Positions 24,561 to 33,961 are shown, counted from the stretch's first letter. The stretch: DNA of 64,000 nt from Clostridia bacterium (GCA_024404145.1 JAKSQK010000002.1:104646-168645), one strand, 5' to 3'. The notes: generated by a model not told the origin, from the sequence alone. Made by a program: numbers and translations.

Positions 24561-26895
24561 TGAGTTCGGTTGTTTTAAGCCCCAAACCGTTTGCCTTATC
24601 GACAACCGATTTATGGCAGGTAAAGAGCAAAACTTGATTTGTTTTTGAAAACTCGCTTAAAAATTCGAGCGCCGTTTCGGTTCGCCTGTCATCGTAATTT
24701 GAAAGCGCATCATCGAGCATAACGGGTGTTGTTCCCTTTTCGCCTATGAGCGAACAAATGGCAAGACGAAGCGAAAGCATCGCCTGTTCGAAGGTTCCGA
24801 GACTTAAATAGTCTATCTCCCTCATTCCGAAAATATTTTTATCTTCAACATTCATTTGAAGCGATTTTGATACGGTAAGGTTGCCGTATTTTCCGCCCGT
24901 AAGCCGAGAAAAGTTTTCAAGCGTTTTTTGTTCGAGTTCTCCGCCGTAGCCCTTTCTTATCGACGCAAAACTTTCCGCCAAACAGTCGTTTGCGACATTA
25001 CACGCCTCTACAAAAGAGGAATATGCCCTTATTTTTTCAAGCAAAACATTCATTTCCCGCTCTACAACTTCGGGTATTTCGGAATTTCTGAAAGAGGTTT
25101 TAAGTTCGGTTTCGAGAGCCGTTATTTTCTCCCTTACCGCCGTCATTTCCTCGCCGATTTCCTCTTTTTTTCGCTCTGCTTCTGAAAAATCCACCGTTTG
25201 AGGACTTTCGGAATTTTGCATTTTTTCGAGTTTTATTTTTGCTTCCTCGTATGAAATTCCGCCTAAATCTTTGCTCAATATTCCGAGTTTCAGTTTGATT
25301 TCTTTTTGTTCTTCAGCGCTTTTTTCCATCAAAGCAAGTGTTTCTTCATCGGGTATTATTCCGCCGAGCGCCGAATCCGTTTCGGCTTTAAGCGCATCGA
25401 GTTTTTCGTTTTCGGCTTGGAGTTTTAATTCCTTTTGCTGTAAATCGGCAAGTCGTTTTTCTTTAAGTGTTCGGTCGGCATTTATAACCGCCGCAAGTGA
25501 ATTTATTTCGCCCGAAAGCCGAGTTATTTGCTCTGAAAGCTGGGCGGATTTGTCTTTATTATCGGCGATTTTTTGCTTTATATCGGTCTTTTTTTCTCTT
25601 ATCGCCAGAATTTCCTTTTGGGCGGAGGGTTTAAGTATAAATCCCAAAAGTAAAACAACGGCGCCAACACCCGATAAAATATAACAAAACGGCGAAACGG
25701 CAAGTGCCGAAACAATGCCCGAAACAACAAGCAAAGCGCCTAATATAACAAGAAAAAGATTATATTTCGCTTTTGTGTTTTCGGTTTTGACACCTTCCGT
25801 TTCGGTTTTTGCAAGTTCTTCTTCCAAAACTTTTTGCTCGGAAAAAAGTTTATCTTTTTTTGTTTGGCAGTCTAAAAGATTTTTCTTTATTTCCTCGGTT
25901 TTTTTCTGTGCCTCTTCTGTTGACAAACTGTTTTCGAGTTCCTCTGCCTTTTTTATATCGGCGATATCCTTTTCTATATCGAGGCATTTTTCCTTTTGCG
26001 TTTCGAGTTTTGAAAGGCAGAATTTAACCTTTGAAATATACTGCAAATCAAAAATCTGACCGTTTTTTGCCGTAAGGCATTCGTTAAGACTGTCGAGTTT
26101 TGCCTTTGTTTCAAGATATTCTTTTAACTTTTCGCAAGACTTAACATCGTCCTTTTTATCGGTAATCTCTTTTAGTTTTTGATAGGTTTGCGCCAAATTT
26201 CTTCCCTTTTCGGCAAGATTTTCCTTTTCTTTTGCAATTTCCGATTTGCGCTTGGCATCGGCTTTTGCATTTTCGTAACGCTCTTCGAGTATTTTCAGTT
26301 CCTCTTTCGCCTTATAAAGAAGTCCTGCCCTTCCCGATTTTGAAAGCACCTTTTCTTTTGCCTTTTCTACCCTGCCGTTTATTTTTTCAAAAGAGGTGTT
26401 TTCATCGCCCGTTAAGGCAACACTTGAAAGACGGGCGTTAAGGTCGCCTATCGCTTCATCTTTGAAATCGGAAAAATTTGCGCTTCCTATAAACATACTG
26501 CTCTTAAACGCCTCTGCACCCATTCCGAAAAGTTTTGTTCCGATATCCGAGGGAACGGCAACGCTTTCGCCCGTATCAAGCGAAGTTAAAGTTACCTTAT
26601 CGGTTGAATCCGACTTCAAAAACTGCCTTTCAAGGCAATATTCTTTATTCTTATCCTCAAAATATATTCTTCCGCCCATAGGACTTGCATCAAACGGGGT
26701 ATATTTAACCCGAGGACTTGCCGAAATGCTTTTTTGCTTGGCGCCCGTTCCGTAAAACATAGCGAGAATAAATGCCATAACGGTTGTTTTTCCCATTTCG
26801 TTTTCACCGAATATTACGGTAAAGTCGTCTTCAAAAGCGAGGGTAAAATCTTTAAGTCCGCCGAATGCGCTTATGTAAATTTTACTGATCTTCAT
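24553..26895 (-). CDS. yhaN: YhaN-like SMC/SbcC-type ATPase with a central membrane segment
   Basis: 780 aa. N-terminal ABC-ATPase half with ISAFGGLKDF and Walker A GENEMGKT (residues 30-37), long coiled coils on both sides, and the C-terminal half with signature YLSLGTFEQ, Walker B PVMLDDAL (about 720-730) and DDRR. Between the coils (about residues 378-422) is a strongly hydrophobic pair of segments (LFLVILGALLVVSGIV and YILSGVGAVVLLLGFIL), where SbcC would have a zinc hook. It pairs with the nuclease gene yhaO directly upstream (14-bp overlap). A role in DNA end processing or repair at the membrane is inferred from the YhaN/YhaO family. ATG at 26895 has GGAGGT upstream; the codon before it is TTG. 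Confidence 0.85.
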   Translation of the reverse strand: MKISKIYISAFGGLKDFTLAFEDDFTVIFGENEMGKTTVMAFILAMFYGTGAKQKSISASPRVKYTPFDASPMGGRIYFEDKNKEYCLERQFLKSDSTDKVTLTSLDTGESVAVPSDIGTKLFGMGAEAFKSSMFIGSANFSDFKDEAIGDLNARLSSVALTGDENTSFEKINGRVEKAKEKVLSKSGRAGLLYKAKEELKILEERYENAKADAKRKSEIAKEKENLAEKGRNLAQTYQKLKEITDKKDDVKSCEKLKEYLETKAKLDSLNECLTAKNGQIFDLQYISKVKFCLSKLETQKEKCLDIEKDIADIKKAEELENSLSTEEAQKKTEEIKKNLLDCQTKKDKLFSEQKVLEEELAKTETEGVKTENTKAKYNLFLVILGALLVVSGIVSALAVSPFCYILSGVGAVVLLLGFILKPSAQKEILAIREKKTDIKQKIADNKDKSAQLSEQITRLSGEINSLAAVINADRTLKEKRLADLQQKELKLQAENEKLDALKAETDSALGGIIPDEETLALMEKSAEEQKEIKLKLGILSKDLGGISYEEAKIKLEKMQNSESPQTVDFSEAERKKEEIGEEMTAVREKITALETELKTSFRNSEIPEVVEREMNVLLEKIRAYSSFVEACNVANDCLAESFASIRKGYGGELEQKTLENFSRLTGGKYGNLTVSKSLQMNVEDKNIFGMREIDYLSLGTFEQAMLSLRLAICSLIGEKGTTPVMLDDALSNYDDRRTETALEFLSEFSKTNQVLLFTCHKSVVDKANGLGLKTTELKK

Positions 26896-28000
26896 CAAAA
26901 TTTACCTCCCCCGAAAATGCTTTAAGACCTATTTTAAGCGCCCTTTCGTAAATGACACGGTTTTCGGGGTCTTGCTCTGCTTTTAAGAGCATATTCTTTA
27001 CGAAAACACCCTTCAAACTCTCCTCGTTTTTTATCTTTTGAGGGTCGAATTTTATTGTTGTTTCATCATAAACCTTTGCAAAATAGGTTATTTCTTTAAG
27101 GCGCTCGGCAATTTCGTTTTTATCTATTTGTATATCCTCTTCAATTTCGCCCGTTAAAACAATTTTATAAAGATTTTCGCCGAAATTTTCGCCGTATTTT
27201 TCCCTTAAAAGCGAAACGGTTTTTCGGAATATTTCGGTTTCGTCTTTTGCGCCCGAAACATCGGTCTTTTCGGCGATATGCATTCTTTTGTAAATGGGGA
27301 AAAATTGAAGTTCGCAGGTGTTTTTATCTATTTCGCCTATATATACTCCCTTTTCGCCGAGTTCGTCAAAACCGAGCCCCTCGGTACAACCGCAGTATGC
27401 GATATAAGTGTTGCCGAGTTTTCGGGGAGTTGTTCTTTTATGGATATGGCCGAGGGCAATATAGTCCATTCCGCTTGTAATAACAAAGTTATCGCTTATC
27501 GGGTTATGCTCTCCCGAAATTCCGAAACAGCCGTGAATACACATTATATTTACGGTTTCGCCGTCGGCTTCTATCGAAAATCTGTCGCTTCCGCTTTCGA
27601 GCGTTTCGGAGAAAGACCTTCCGTAAACCTTAACACCCTCTTTTATCTCGAAAACCGAATCAACCGTCGGCATAATTATGAGGTTTTTGGGTGTTTTTAT
27701 TTTAAGAAAGGGCGATTCGCTGTTAAGCGGGTCGTGATTTCCAAAACTGATAACGAATTTAATTTCGGGAACACTTGAAATTTTATCTGTTATTCGGCTT
27801 ATAAAAGAGTTTTCGATTTTATTTGAATCAAGCAGGTCTCCTGCTATCAAAAAAAGTTCTACACCCTCTTCTTTTGCAATATCGACTGCGCGTTCAAAGG
27901 TCAACAGCGCCTCTATTCTTCTGCCACTCGCCTTTTCGCCTAAAAAAGACTCATTTGCGCCTATATGCAAATCGGCAAGATGAAGTATTTTTATCCCCAT
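26882..28000 (-). CDS. yhaO: YhaO-like DNA repair metallophosphoesterase (SbcD/Mre11 type)
   Basis: 372 aa calcineurin-like nuclease. Metal-binding motifs in order: HLADLHIG (DxH, about residues 8-13), AGDLLDS (GDxxD), FGNHDP (GNHD), IHGCFG and LGHIHKR (GHxH). The C-terminal capping part matches SbcD-like proteins. It probably forms a complex with the downstream SMC-like ATPase YhaN, with which it overlaps. The ATG at 28000 has GGAGGGG upstream and begins exactly at the family N-terminus (GIKILHLAD); an open frame to 28060 lies in the promoter. Driven by the minus-strand promoter at 28032-28060. Confidence 0.9.
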   Translation of the reverse strand: MGIKILHLADLHIGANESFLGEKASGRRIEALLTFERAVDIAKEEGVELFLIAGDLLDSNKIENSFISRITDKISSVPEIKFVISFGNHDPLNSESPFLKIKTPKNLIIMPTVDSVFEIKEGVKVYGRSFSETLESGSDRFSIEADGETVNIMCIHGCFGISGEHNPISDNFVITSGMDYIALGHIHKRTTPRKLGNTYIAYCGCTEGLGFDELGEKGVYIGEIDKNTCELQFFPIYKRMHIAEKTDVSGAKDETEIFRKTVSLLREKYGENFGENLYKIVLTGEIEEDIQIDKNEIAERLKEITYFAKVYDETTIKFDPQKIKNEESLKGVFVKNMLLKAEQDPENRVIYERALKIGLKAFSGEVNFDEDQ

Positions 28001-28031
28001 ATTCCCCTCCGAAAGATGATAATATACTATA

Positions 28032-28060
28032 ATAATATCATTTAGCGCAGTATTATTCAA
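28032..28060 (-). promoter_or_regulatory. Promoter of yhaO-yhaN
   Basis: Minus strand TTGAAT (28055-28060), 17-bp spacer, TATTAT (28032-28037). Predicted start about 25 nt before the ATG of yhaO. Confidence 0.65.
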
Positions 28061-28067
28061 GAAATTA

Positions 28068-28096
28068 TTGCTTTTGAAATAAATCTAATATATACT
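28068..28096 (+). promoter_or_regulatory. Promoter of the DUF951-prfA-sua5-coaE run
   Basis: TTGCTT (28068-28073), 17-bp spacer, TATACT (28091-28096). The -10 box lies within the 27-bp palindrome. Confidence 0.7.
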
Positions 28097-28108
28097 ATAT
28101 ATTAGATT
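28082..28108. repeat. Perfect 27-bp palindrome overlapping the -10 box
   Basis: AATCTAATATATA (28082-28094), a central C, then TATATATTAGATT (28096-28108): 13-bp perfect arms. It covers the -10 and start region of the plus-strand promoter, a typical operator position, though the AT-rich sequence could also arise by chance. Confidence 0.6.
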
Positions 28109-28136
28109 ATTATGCTCGAAAGGGGTTTTAACGGTT

Positions 28137-28328
28137 ATGGATATAGCGATAGGCGATAAACTTGTTATGAAAAAACAGCACCCTTGCGGAAATAACATTT
28201 TTGCCGTTAAGCGAATAGGAATGGATTTTAAGCTTTGCTGTATAAAATGCAACCATGAAATTATGATTTCCCGAAAGAAAGCCGAAAAGGGCATAAAAAG
28301 AATAATCCGTCAAGGTGAAAATATATGA
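28137..28328 (+). CDS. DUF951 family protein
   Basis: 63 aa, function unknown. Family features: DIAIGDKLVMKKQHPCG near the N-terminus, then IGMDFKLCCIKCNHEIMISRKK with a Cys-Cys-x2-Cys group, ending in a basic tail. The Cys residues could bind metal together with His17 and Cys19. It is short, basic and nucleic-acid-binding-like. The stop overlaps the prfA start (ATGA), so the two are translationally coupled. Genes of this family are found near translation or replication genes in Firmicutes. Confidence 0.85.
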   Translation: MDIAIGDKLVMKKQHPCGNNIFAVKRIGMDFKLCCIKCNHEIMISRKKAEKGIKRIIRQGENI

Positions 28329-29410
28329 TAGAAAAACTCTCGGCAGTTGAAAGCCGTTTTGAGCAGATAGGTATTGAACTTACCCGTCCCGAAGTAATAA
28401 ACGATACGGAAAAATTTACAAAACTTATGAAAGAGCATGGCGAACTTTATCCGATAGTTGAAAAGTTCCGTGAATATAAAAAAGCGGTTGCCGACCAAAA
28501 AGAGGCAACCGAAATACTAAACTCCCCCGATATGGACAAAGAACTTAAAGACCTTGCCGAAGAAGAACTTGCCGATGCAAAAAAGCGAAGCGAAGAAGCA
28601 AACGAAGAACTTAAAATTCTGCTTTTGCCCAAAGACCCCAACGACAGCAAAAATGTTATTGTTGAAATACGGGCAGGAACGGGCGGAGAAGAATCGGCGC
28701 TTTTTGCGGCATCGCTTTTCCGTATGTATTCGATGTATGCTTCGGCGCATAATTTTACCATTGATATAACAAATGTTAACGAAACGGAACTCGGCGGATA
28801 TAAGGAAATTTCCTTTATGATAGAGGGAAACGGCGCCTTTTCCCGTTTCAAATACGAAAGCGGAGTTCACAGAGTTCAGCGTGTTCCCGATACCGAAACG
28901 CAGGGGCGTGTTCATACCTCGGCAGTTACGGTTGCCGTTCTGCCCGAGGCAGACGATGTTGAAATTTCCGTAAACCCTGCCGACCTTAAAATTGATACAT
29001 TCCGCTCGTCAGGTGCCGGCGGACAGCATATAAACAAAACCTCTTCCGCCATAAGAGTAACCCATATCCCGACGGGAACAGTTGTTGAATGTCAGGACGA
29101 GCGAAGCCAATTCAAGAACAAGGATAAGGCGTTAAGGATTCTTAAAGCCCGTCTTTTCGATGCCGCAAAAAAAGAGCACGACAGCGCCATCGCATCGGAT
29201 AGAAAAAATCAGGTTGGCTCGGGCGACCGAAGCGAAAGAATAAGAACCTACAACTTCCCTCAGGGCCGCCTTACCGACCACCGAATCGGTCTTACGATTT
29301 ACCGTCTTGAATCGGTTATGAACGGCGATTTAGATGAAATTATTGATGCGCTTATAACCTTCTACCGAGCCGAAGCGCTTAAAGAACAATCAAACAGAGG
29401 AAGTTATTAA
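28325..29410 (+). CDS. prfA: Peptide chain release factor 1
   Basis: Recognises UAA and UAG stop codons and triggers peptide release. It is 361 aa, normal. The codon-reading PxT motif appears as PDT (about residues 189-191, inside RVPDTETQGR), and the catalytic GGQ is in SGAGGQHINKTS (about residues 230-236). N-terminal coiled domain and C-terminal RLTDHRIGLTIYRLESVMNGDL are typical of RF1 rather than RF2, and there is no programmed frameshift. prmC, the GGQ methylase gene commonly next to prfA, is not adjacent here. sua5 follows 3 bp after the stop. Confidence 0.98.
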   Translation: MIEKLSAVESRFEQIGIELTRPEVINDTEKFTKLMKEHGELYPIVEKFREYKKAVADQKEATEILNSPDMDKELKDLAEEELADAKKRSEEANEELKILLLPKDPNDSKNVIVEIRAGTGGEESALFAASLFRMYSMYASAHNFTIDITNVNETELGGYKEISFMIEGNGAFSRFKYESGVHRVQRVPDTETQGRVHTSAVTVAVLPEADDVEISVNPADLKIDTFRSSGAGGQHINKTSSAIRVTHIPTGTVVECQDERSQFKNKDKALRILKARLFDAAKKEHDSAIASDRKNQVGSGDRSERIRTYNFPQGRLTDHRIGLTIYRLESVMNGDLDEIIDALITFYRAEALKEQSNRGSY

Positions 29411-29412
29411 AT

Positions 29413-30435
29413 TTGGAAACAAAAAAACTCGATATAGTCGGCGGTGATTATCAAAAGAATATAGATGCCGCCGCCAAAATTCTCAAAAACGGCGGAATCG
29501 TTGCCGTTCCTACCGAAACGGTTTACGGCCTTGCCGCCTCGGCCGTTCTTGACGAGCCGATTATAAATGTTTTTAAGGCAAAAGGCAGACCGCAAGATAA
29601 TCCCCTAATCGTTCATATAAGCGATATGGATATGCTTGAAAAAATCGCAGCCGAGATACCGAAAAGCGCCAAAAAATGCGCCGAAAAGTTCTGGCCCGGC
29701 CCGTTTACCATGGTGCTTAAACGAACCGACTATGTTTCAAACAGAGTTTGCGCCGGTCTTGATACCGTTGCTGTTCGCTGTCCGAGCGAAAAATCAATAC
29801 GGGATATTATAAAAGCTTCGGGTATTCCCCTTGCCGCCCCCTCGGCTAATATTTCGGGCGCCCCGAGCCCTACAACATATTCGCATGTTATAAACGACCT
29901 CGACGGTAAAATTGATGCCGTTGTTTGCGGTGAAGACTGTCTGTACGGTGTTGAGTCAACCGTTGTTGCGCTCTTTGGAGAACACCCCCGCCTTTTAAGA
30001 CCGGGCGCCGTAACGCTCGAAGAATTGCGGGAAGTTTTGCCCGATATTGAGGTAGATAAAGCAATTTTAGAAGAGCCCGAAAAAGACGAAAAGGTTGCCT
30101 CTCCCGGTATGAAATACAAACATTATGCCCCTAAAACCGAGGCATTTTTAGTTGAGGCAGATGAGGTTTCTTTTGCCGATTTTGTAAATAAAAAAGAGGA
30201 CTGTCTGGCGCTTTGTTTCGCCGAAGAGAGCGAACTTATTACGGTTGAAAAGAAAATTTACGGCAAAAAAACCGATGAGTTTACCCTTGCGAAAAACTTG
30301 TTTTCGGCTTTGAGAAGTATCGATAACCTCAATAAAAAAGCCGTTTATATCCATGCGCCTTCTAAATCGGGGGTAGGTCTTGCCGTTTACAACCGACTTA
30401 TAAGGGCATGTGCATTCAGGGTGATAAAACTATGA
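29413..30435 (+). CDS. ywlC: Threonylcarbamoyl-AMP synthase (Sua5/YwlC)
   Basis: Makes threonylcarbamoyl-AMP from Thr, bicarbonate and ATP, first step of the t6A37 modification of ANN-decoding tRNAs. 340 aa, the long Sua5 type: a TsaC/YrdC core (about 1-210) with GGIVAVPTETVYGL, KGRPQDNPLIVHI and APSANISG, a linker containing MKYKHYAPK, and a C-terminal Sua5 domain. It starts with TTG (29413) because no ATG or GTG lies near and AGAGGAAG sits just upstream; the TTG gives the family N-terminus. It is 3 bp after prfA and overlaps coaE by 4 bp. Confidence 0.93.
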   Translation: METKKLDIVGGDYQKNIDAAAKILKNGGIVAVPTETVYGLAASAVLDEPIINVFKAKGRPQDNPLIVHISDMDMLEKIAAEIPKSAKKCAEKFWPGPFTMVLKRTDYVSNRVCAGLDTVAVRCPSEKSIRDIIKASGIPLAAPSANISGAPSPTTYSHVINDLDGKIDAVVCGEDCLYGVESTVVALFGEHPRLLRPGAVTLEELREVLPDIEVDKAILEEPEKDEKVASPGMKYKHYAPKTEAFLVEADEVSFADFVNKKEDCLALCFAEESELITVEKKIYGKKTDEFTLAKNLFSALRSIDNLNKKAVYIHAPSKSGVGLAVYNRLIRACAFRVIKL

Positions 30436-31019
30436 GCAAAATTATAGGCCTTACGGGCCCTACGGGGGCAGGAAAATCCTATGCCTGTCTTATGGCGGGT
30501 AACATAAAAAACCTGAAAATCATTGACTGCGATAAACTTGCGAGAAAGGCGGTTAAAAAGGACTCAAAAGGTCTTTGCGCTTTGGTAAATGTATTTTCTG
30601 CGGGAATACTTAAAAAAGACGGTACACTTAACCGACGGGAACTTGCAAGACGGGCTTTTTCTTCGCCCGAAAATACAAAACTGCTCAATGATACGCTTTT
30701 TCCATATATTTGCGACCTCGTTTTCGCCGAACTTACTGATAAAAAAAGCGTTCTTCTTGATGCTCCTACCCTCTTTGAAAGCGGACTCGATAAAATTTGC
30801 GATACGACCATCGCCGTTTTGGCATCGAACGATATCCGTCTTTTGCGAATAAAAGCCAGGGATAACATAAGCCAAGAAGATGCCCTTTTGAGAATGAGCG
30901 CCGGAAAAGACGATGAGTTTTACAAAACAAGAGCCGAGCATATCGTACAAAACAACGGAAACATTTCGGAATATACCGCCGAATTTCTTAGTATCTTAAA
31001 ACATTATACGGAGGAATAA
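30432..31019 (+). CDS. coaE: Dephospho-CoA kinase
   Basis: Final step of coenzyme A synthesis: phosphorylates the ribose 3' hydroxyl of dephospho-CoA. 195 aa, standard. Walker A GPTGAGKS at residues 9-16, IDCDKLAR (acceptor-binding Asp), RRELARRAFSS, the DAPTLFESGLD segment typical of CoaE, and a lid with RMSAGKDDEFYKTRA. The ATG at 30432 overlaps the sua5 stop (ATGA); an upstream start at 30408 would run inside sua5. An aminopeptidase gene follows 2 bp after the stop. Confidence 0.95.
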   Translation: MSKIIGLTGPTGAGKSYACLMAGNIKNLKIIDCDKLARKAVKKDSKGLCALVNVFSAGILKKDGTLNRRELARRAFSSPENTKLLNDTLFPYICDLVFAELTDKKSVLLDAPTLFESGLDKICDTTIAVLASNDIRLLRIKARDNISQEDALLRMSAGKDDEFYKTRAEHIVQNNGNISEYTAEFLSILKHYTEE

Positions 31020-31021
31020 CA

Positions 31022-32422
31022 ATGGATAACAAATCAGTTTCAAAGGAATTAAAGAAAGAATTGTTTTATGAAAAAAAGAACGGTCTTCTTACTGCCGACC
31101 AAGCCGAAATCGACAAAGCCGAGCAGTACTGCGCAGGATATAAGGCATTCCTTAACAGCGCAAAAACAGAAAGAGAGGCCGTAAAAAGCGCCATAGAAAT
31201 TGCCGAAAAGAAGGGCTTTAAGCCATTTGATTATACCAAAAAGTATAAATCGGGAGATAAGGTTTACTTTAACAACCGCCAAAAGACGGTTGCTTTCGCC
31301 GTTATCGGTAAAGAGCCCGTACAAAACGGTGTAAATATCACTGCCGCCCATATAGATTCTCCCCGTCTTGACCTTAAACCGAATCCGCTTTACGAAGAAA
31401 TAGAACTCGGTCTTTTCAAAACCCACTATTACGGCGGAATAAGAAAGTATCAATGGCCTACCGTTCCCCTCGCTTTGCACGGTGTTTTTGCCCTTAAAAA
31501 CGGAGAGGTTATAAATGTTTGTATCGGCGAAGACGAATCCGACCCGAAATTTGTTGTTAACGACCTTTTGCCTCACCTTGCAACCGAGCAGTCGAAAAGA
31601 ACTCTTGCAGACGGTATAAAGGGCGAAGAACTTAATGTTTTAATCGGCAGCCGACCCTTTAAGGACGACGAGGGAAGTGAACTCGTTAAACTTAATCTGC
31701 TTAAAATACTAAACGAAAAATACGGTATTACCGAAGCCGATTTTCTTTCGGCAGAACTCGAAATCGTACCTGCTTTTAAGTCCTGCGATATAGGTCTTGA
31801 CCGCTCTATGATCGGCTCTTACGGTCAAGATGACCGTGTTTGCGCATACCCTGCCCTTACGGCAATTACCGATATTAAATCGCCCGTTAAAACCGCCGTT
31901 ACGATTTTGGCAGACAAGGAAGAAATCGGCTCTTGCGGTAATACGGGGCTTGAATCCGACTTTTTAACCCATGTTATAGGCGACCTCGCAAAAATGCAAA
32001 ACGGGGATACAACTATTGCCCTTCGCAACTCAAAATGCCTTTCCGCCGATGTTAACGCAGGTCTTGACCCCACTTTTCAAGATGTTTATGAAAGAAAAAA
32101 TGCCTGTCGCCTCAACTACGGCGTTGTTGTAACAAAATACACCGGTGCCCGAGGAAAATCAGGAACGAGCGATGCCTCGGCGGAATATGTTGCCGAAATA
32201 AGAGAAATGCTCGATAAAAACAACATTATCTGGCAAACGGGAGAACTCGGAAAGGTTGATATCGGAGGCGGAGGAACGGTTGCCGTTTATATCGCAAATA
32301 AGGGTGTTGATGTTGTTGACCTCGGCGTTCCCGTTCTTTCAATGCACGCGCCCTTTGAAACTACCGCAAAACTCGATGTATATATGTGCTACCGCACAAT
32401 GTATGTCTTTATGCAGGGATAA
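31022..32422 (+). CDS. apeA: M18 family aminopeptidase
   Basis: Zinc metallopeptidase of the aspartyl aminopeptidase family that removes N-terminal residues from peptides in the cytoplasm. 466 aa. Metal-ligand regions visible: AAHIDSPR (His and Asp, about residues 110-117), the DKEEIGS Glu pair, and the distal SMHAPFETTA His near the C-terminus; THYYGGIRKYQW and GQDDRVCAYP are also typical of M18. The ATG is 2 bp after coaE with GGAGGAAT overlapping the coaE end. A peptide-binding lipoprotein gene follows 3 bp later; together they could take up and digest peptides, but that is inference. The symbol is by family; members are also named lap4-like. Confidence 0.9.
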   Translation: MDNKSVSKELKKELFYEKKNGLLTADQAEIDKAEQYCAGYKAFLNSAKTEREAVKSAIEIAEKKGFKPFDYTKKYKSGDKVYFNNRQKTVAFAVIGKEPVQNGVNITAAHIDSPRLDLKPNPLYEEIELGLFKTHYYGGIRKYQWPTVPLALHGVFALKNGEVINVCIGEDESDPKFVVNDLLPHLATEQSKRTLADGIKGEELNVLIGSRPFKDDEGSELVKLNLLKILNEKYGITEADFLSAELEIVPAFKSCDIGLDRSMIGSYGQDDRVCAYPALTAITDIKSPVKTAVTILADKEEIGSCGNTGLESDFLTHVIGDLAKMQNGDTTIALRNSKCLSADVNAGLDPTFQDVYERKNACRLNYGVVVTKYTGARGKSGTSDASAEYVAEIREMLDKNNIIWQTGELGKVDIGGGGTVAVYIANKGVDVVDLGVPVLSMHAPFETTAKLDVYMCYRTMYVFMQG

Positions 32423-32425
32423 TTT

Positions 32426-33901
32426 ATGAAACATATAAAAACTATTGCTGTTTTGCTTGTTGCCGTTTTAAGCGCATACCTGTTTTGCGGATGCAATGCG
32501 AAATACAACGACAATTATGTTTATTTCAATGTTGAAACGAAACCCGTCGATTTAGACCCTCAAACCGCTTTGGCAGATGAAGAACTGCTCATTGTCCGCA
32601 ATATTTTTGAGGGACTTTTGCGAAAAAACGAAAAGGGAGAAATAGTCGGCGGTGTTTCTAAGTCCTATACAAAATCGGGACTTACATATACATTTAATTT
32701 AAGAGAAAATGCCGTCTGGTCAGACGGTACTCCCCTTACCGCCGATGACTTTGTTTTCGGTTTAAGAAGGGCGGTAACGCCGAAGGTTAAAGCGCCTTTT
32801 GTTGCCCGTCTTTATGCCGTTAAAAACGCAAAAGATATATATATCGGCAAAAAAACCGTTGAGCAGTTGGGCGTTAAAGCGGTGGATAAAACAACCCTTA
32901 AAATCACCCTCGAAAAAGAAGATAAAAACTTCATTCAAACCCTTACAACCTCTATCGCTATGCCCTGCAATAAGGCATTTTTCAATAAGACTGTCGGAAA
33001 ATACGGGCTTTGCGCCGAATGTGTTCTCTCAAACGGCTCCTATGCCCTTAAAAAATGGAATCCCGATGATTTCGGAATCCGTCTTTACAGGAACGAAACC
33101 TATAACGGCGATTTTTATGCAAAAAACGGCGCCGTCTTCATATCAAATAAAGAAGACGAAACGCCGAGCGACTTTTTCTCGAAAAACAGCGTTGACTGCG
33201 CCTTTGTTAAATCAAAAGATTTAGATGCCGTAACAGAACTCGGTATAAACAAAAATAGTTACGAAACGACCTGTTGGTTTTTAACCGTTTCGGATAAAAT
33301 GAATCCCTATTTCAGAAAGGCATTTACCGAATGTTATAAGTCCGATATTTATAAGGATAAACTCCCCTCGGGATTTCGAATCGCAACCTCTATTTACCCC
33401 GAAATTATTTCAAAGGGCAAAGATATGGGCTCTATCGAAAAATATAACCTTAAAAACGCAAAGGCGATTTTTTCCGATGTTATAACTTCAATGCCCGAAG
33501 GCGAATTTCCGAAAACTTCTCTTGTAATATACGATAACGAATCTATAAAACCCGCCGTTCGCGCGATTTTAGGGCATTGGCAGAAAAATCTCAGCGCTTT
33601 TATAAACATAACAAGCGCAAAACACCCCGAAGAACTCGTTTCGCAACTAAAACACAAAACGGTTGACTTTGCCGTTTTCCCCGTTACCGCCAAATCTACC
33701 GACAGCGCCGAATACCTTAAATATTTCGGAAAAAGCGGAAACAGTTTGGCATCGGTACAAAAAAGTCTTCTTGAAAACAATACGCTTTTGCCTATCGCTT
33801 TTGAAGACCTTAACATCTGTTATACCTCGGCGCTTTCAAATCTCTATACCGACAGCGAAAACGGCTATATAGACTTTTCGTTTGCAATTAAAAAGAATTA
33901 A
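32426..33901 (+). CDS. Oligopeptide ABC transporter substrate-binding lipoprotein (family 5)
   Basis: 491 aa. A lipoprotein signal with Cys23 (FCGC) is followed by the SBP_bac_5 fold of OppA-type proteins: ETKPVDLDPQTALADEE, FEGLLRKNEKGEIVGGV, and the motif TYTFNLRENAVWSDGTPLTADDFVFGLRRA split across about 90-120. It binds peptides or related solutes outside the membrane. No cognate permease or ATPase genes lie nearby, so it is an orphan receptor that must work with a transporter elsewhere or has another role. It is last gene of the run from DUF951, and a strong terminator follows. Confidence 0.88.
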   Translation: MKHIKTIAVLLVAVLSAYLFCGCNAKYNDNYVYFNVETKPVDLDPQTALADEELLIVRNIFEGLLRKNEKGEIVGGVSKSYTKSGLTYTFNLRENAVWSDGTPLTADDFVFGLRRAVTPKVKAPFVARLYAVKNAKDIYIGKKTVEQLGVKAVDKTTLKITLEKEDKNFIQTLTTSIAMPCNKAFFNKTVGKYGLCAECVLSNGSYALKKWNPDDFGIRLYRNETYNGDFYAKNGAVFISNKEDETPSDFFSKNSVDCAFVKSKDLDAVTELGINKNSYETTCWFLTVSDKMNPYFRKAFTECYKSDIYKDKLPSGFRIATSIYPEIISKGKDMGSIEKYNLKNAKAIFSDVITSMPEGEFPKTSLVIYDNESIKPAVRAILGHWQKNLSAFINITSAKHPEELVSQLKHKTVDFAVFPVTAKSTDSAEYLKYFGKSGNSLASVQKSLLENNTLLPIAFEDLNICYTSALSNLYTDSENGYIDFSFAIKKN

Positions 33902-33914
33902 ATAATGTAACAAC

Positions 33915-33956
33915 AAAAAAAGCAGGGAATTTTCTTCCCTGCTTTTCGTTTTTTTA
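33915..33956. terminator. Bidirectional terminator between the peptide-binding gene and rnfB
   Basis: AAAAGCAGGGAA (33918-33929) pairs with TTCCCTGCTTTT (33935-33946); T-runs follow on both strands. It lies between convergent genes. Confidence 0.9.
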
Positions 33957-33961
33957 TTCTT

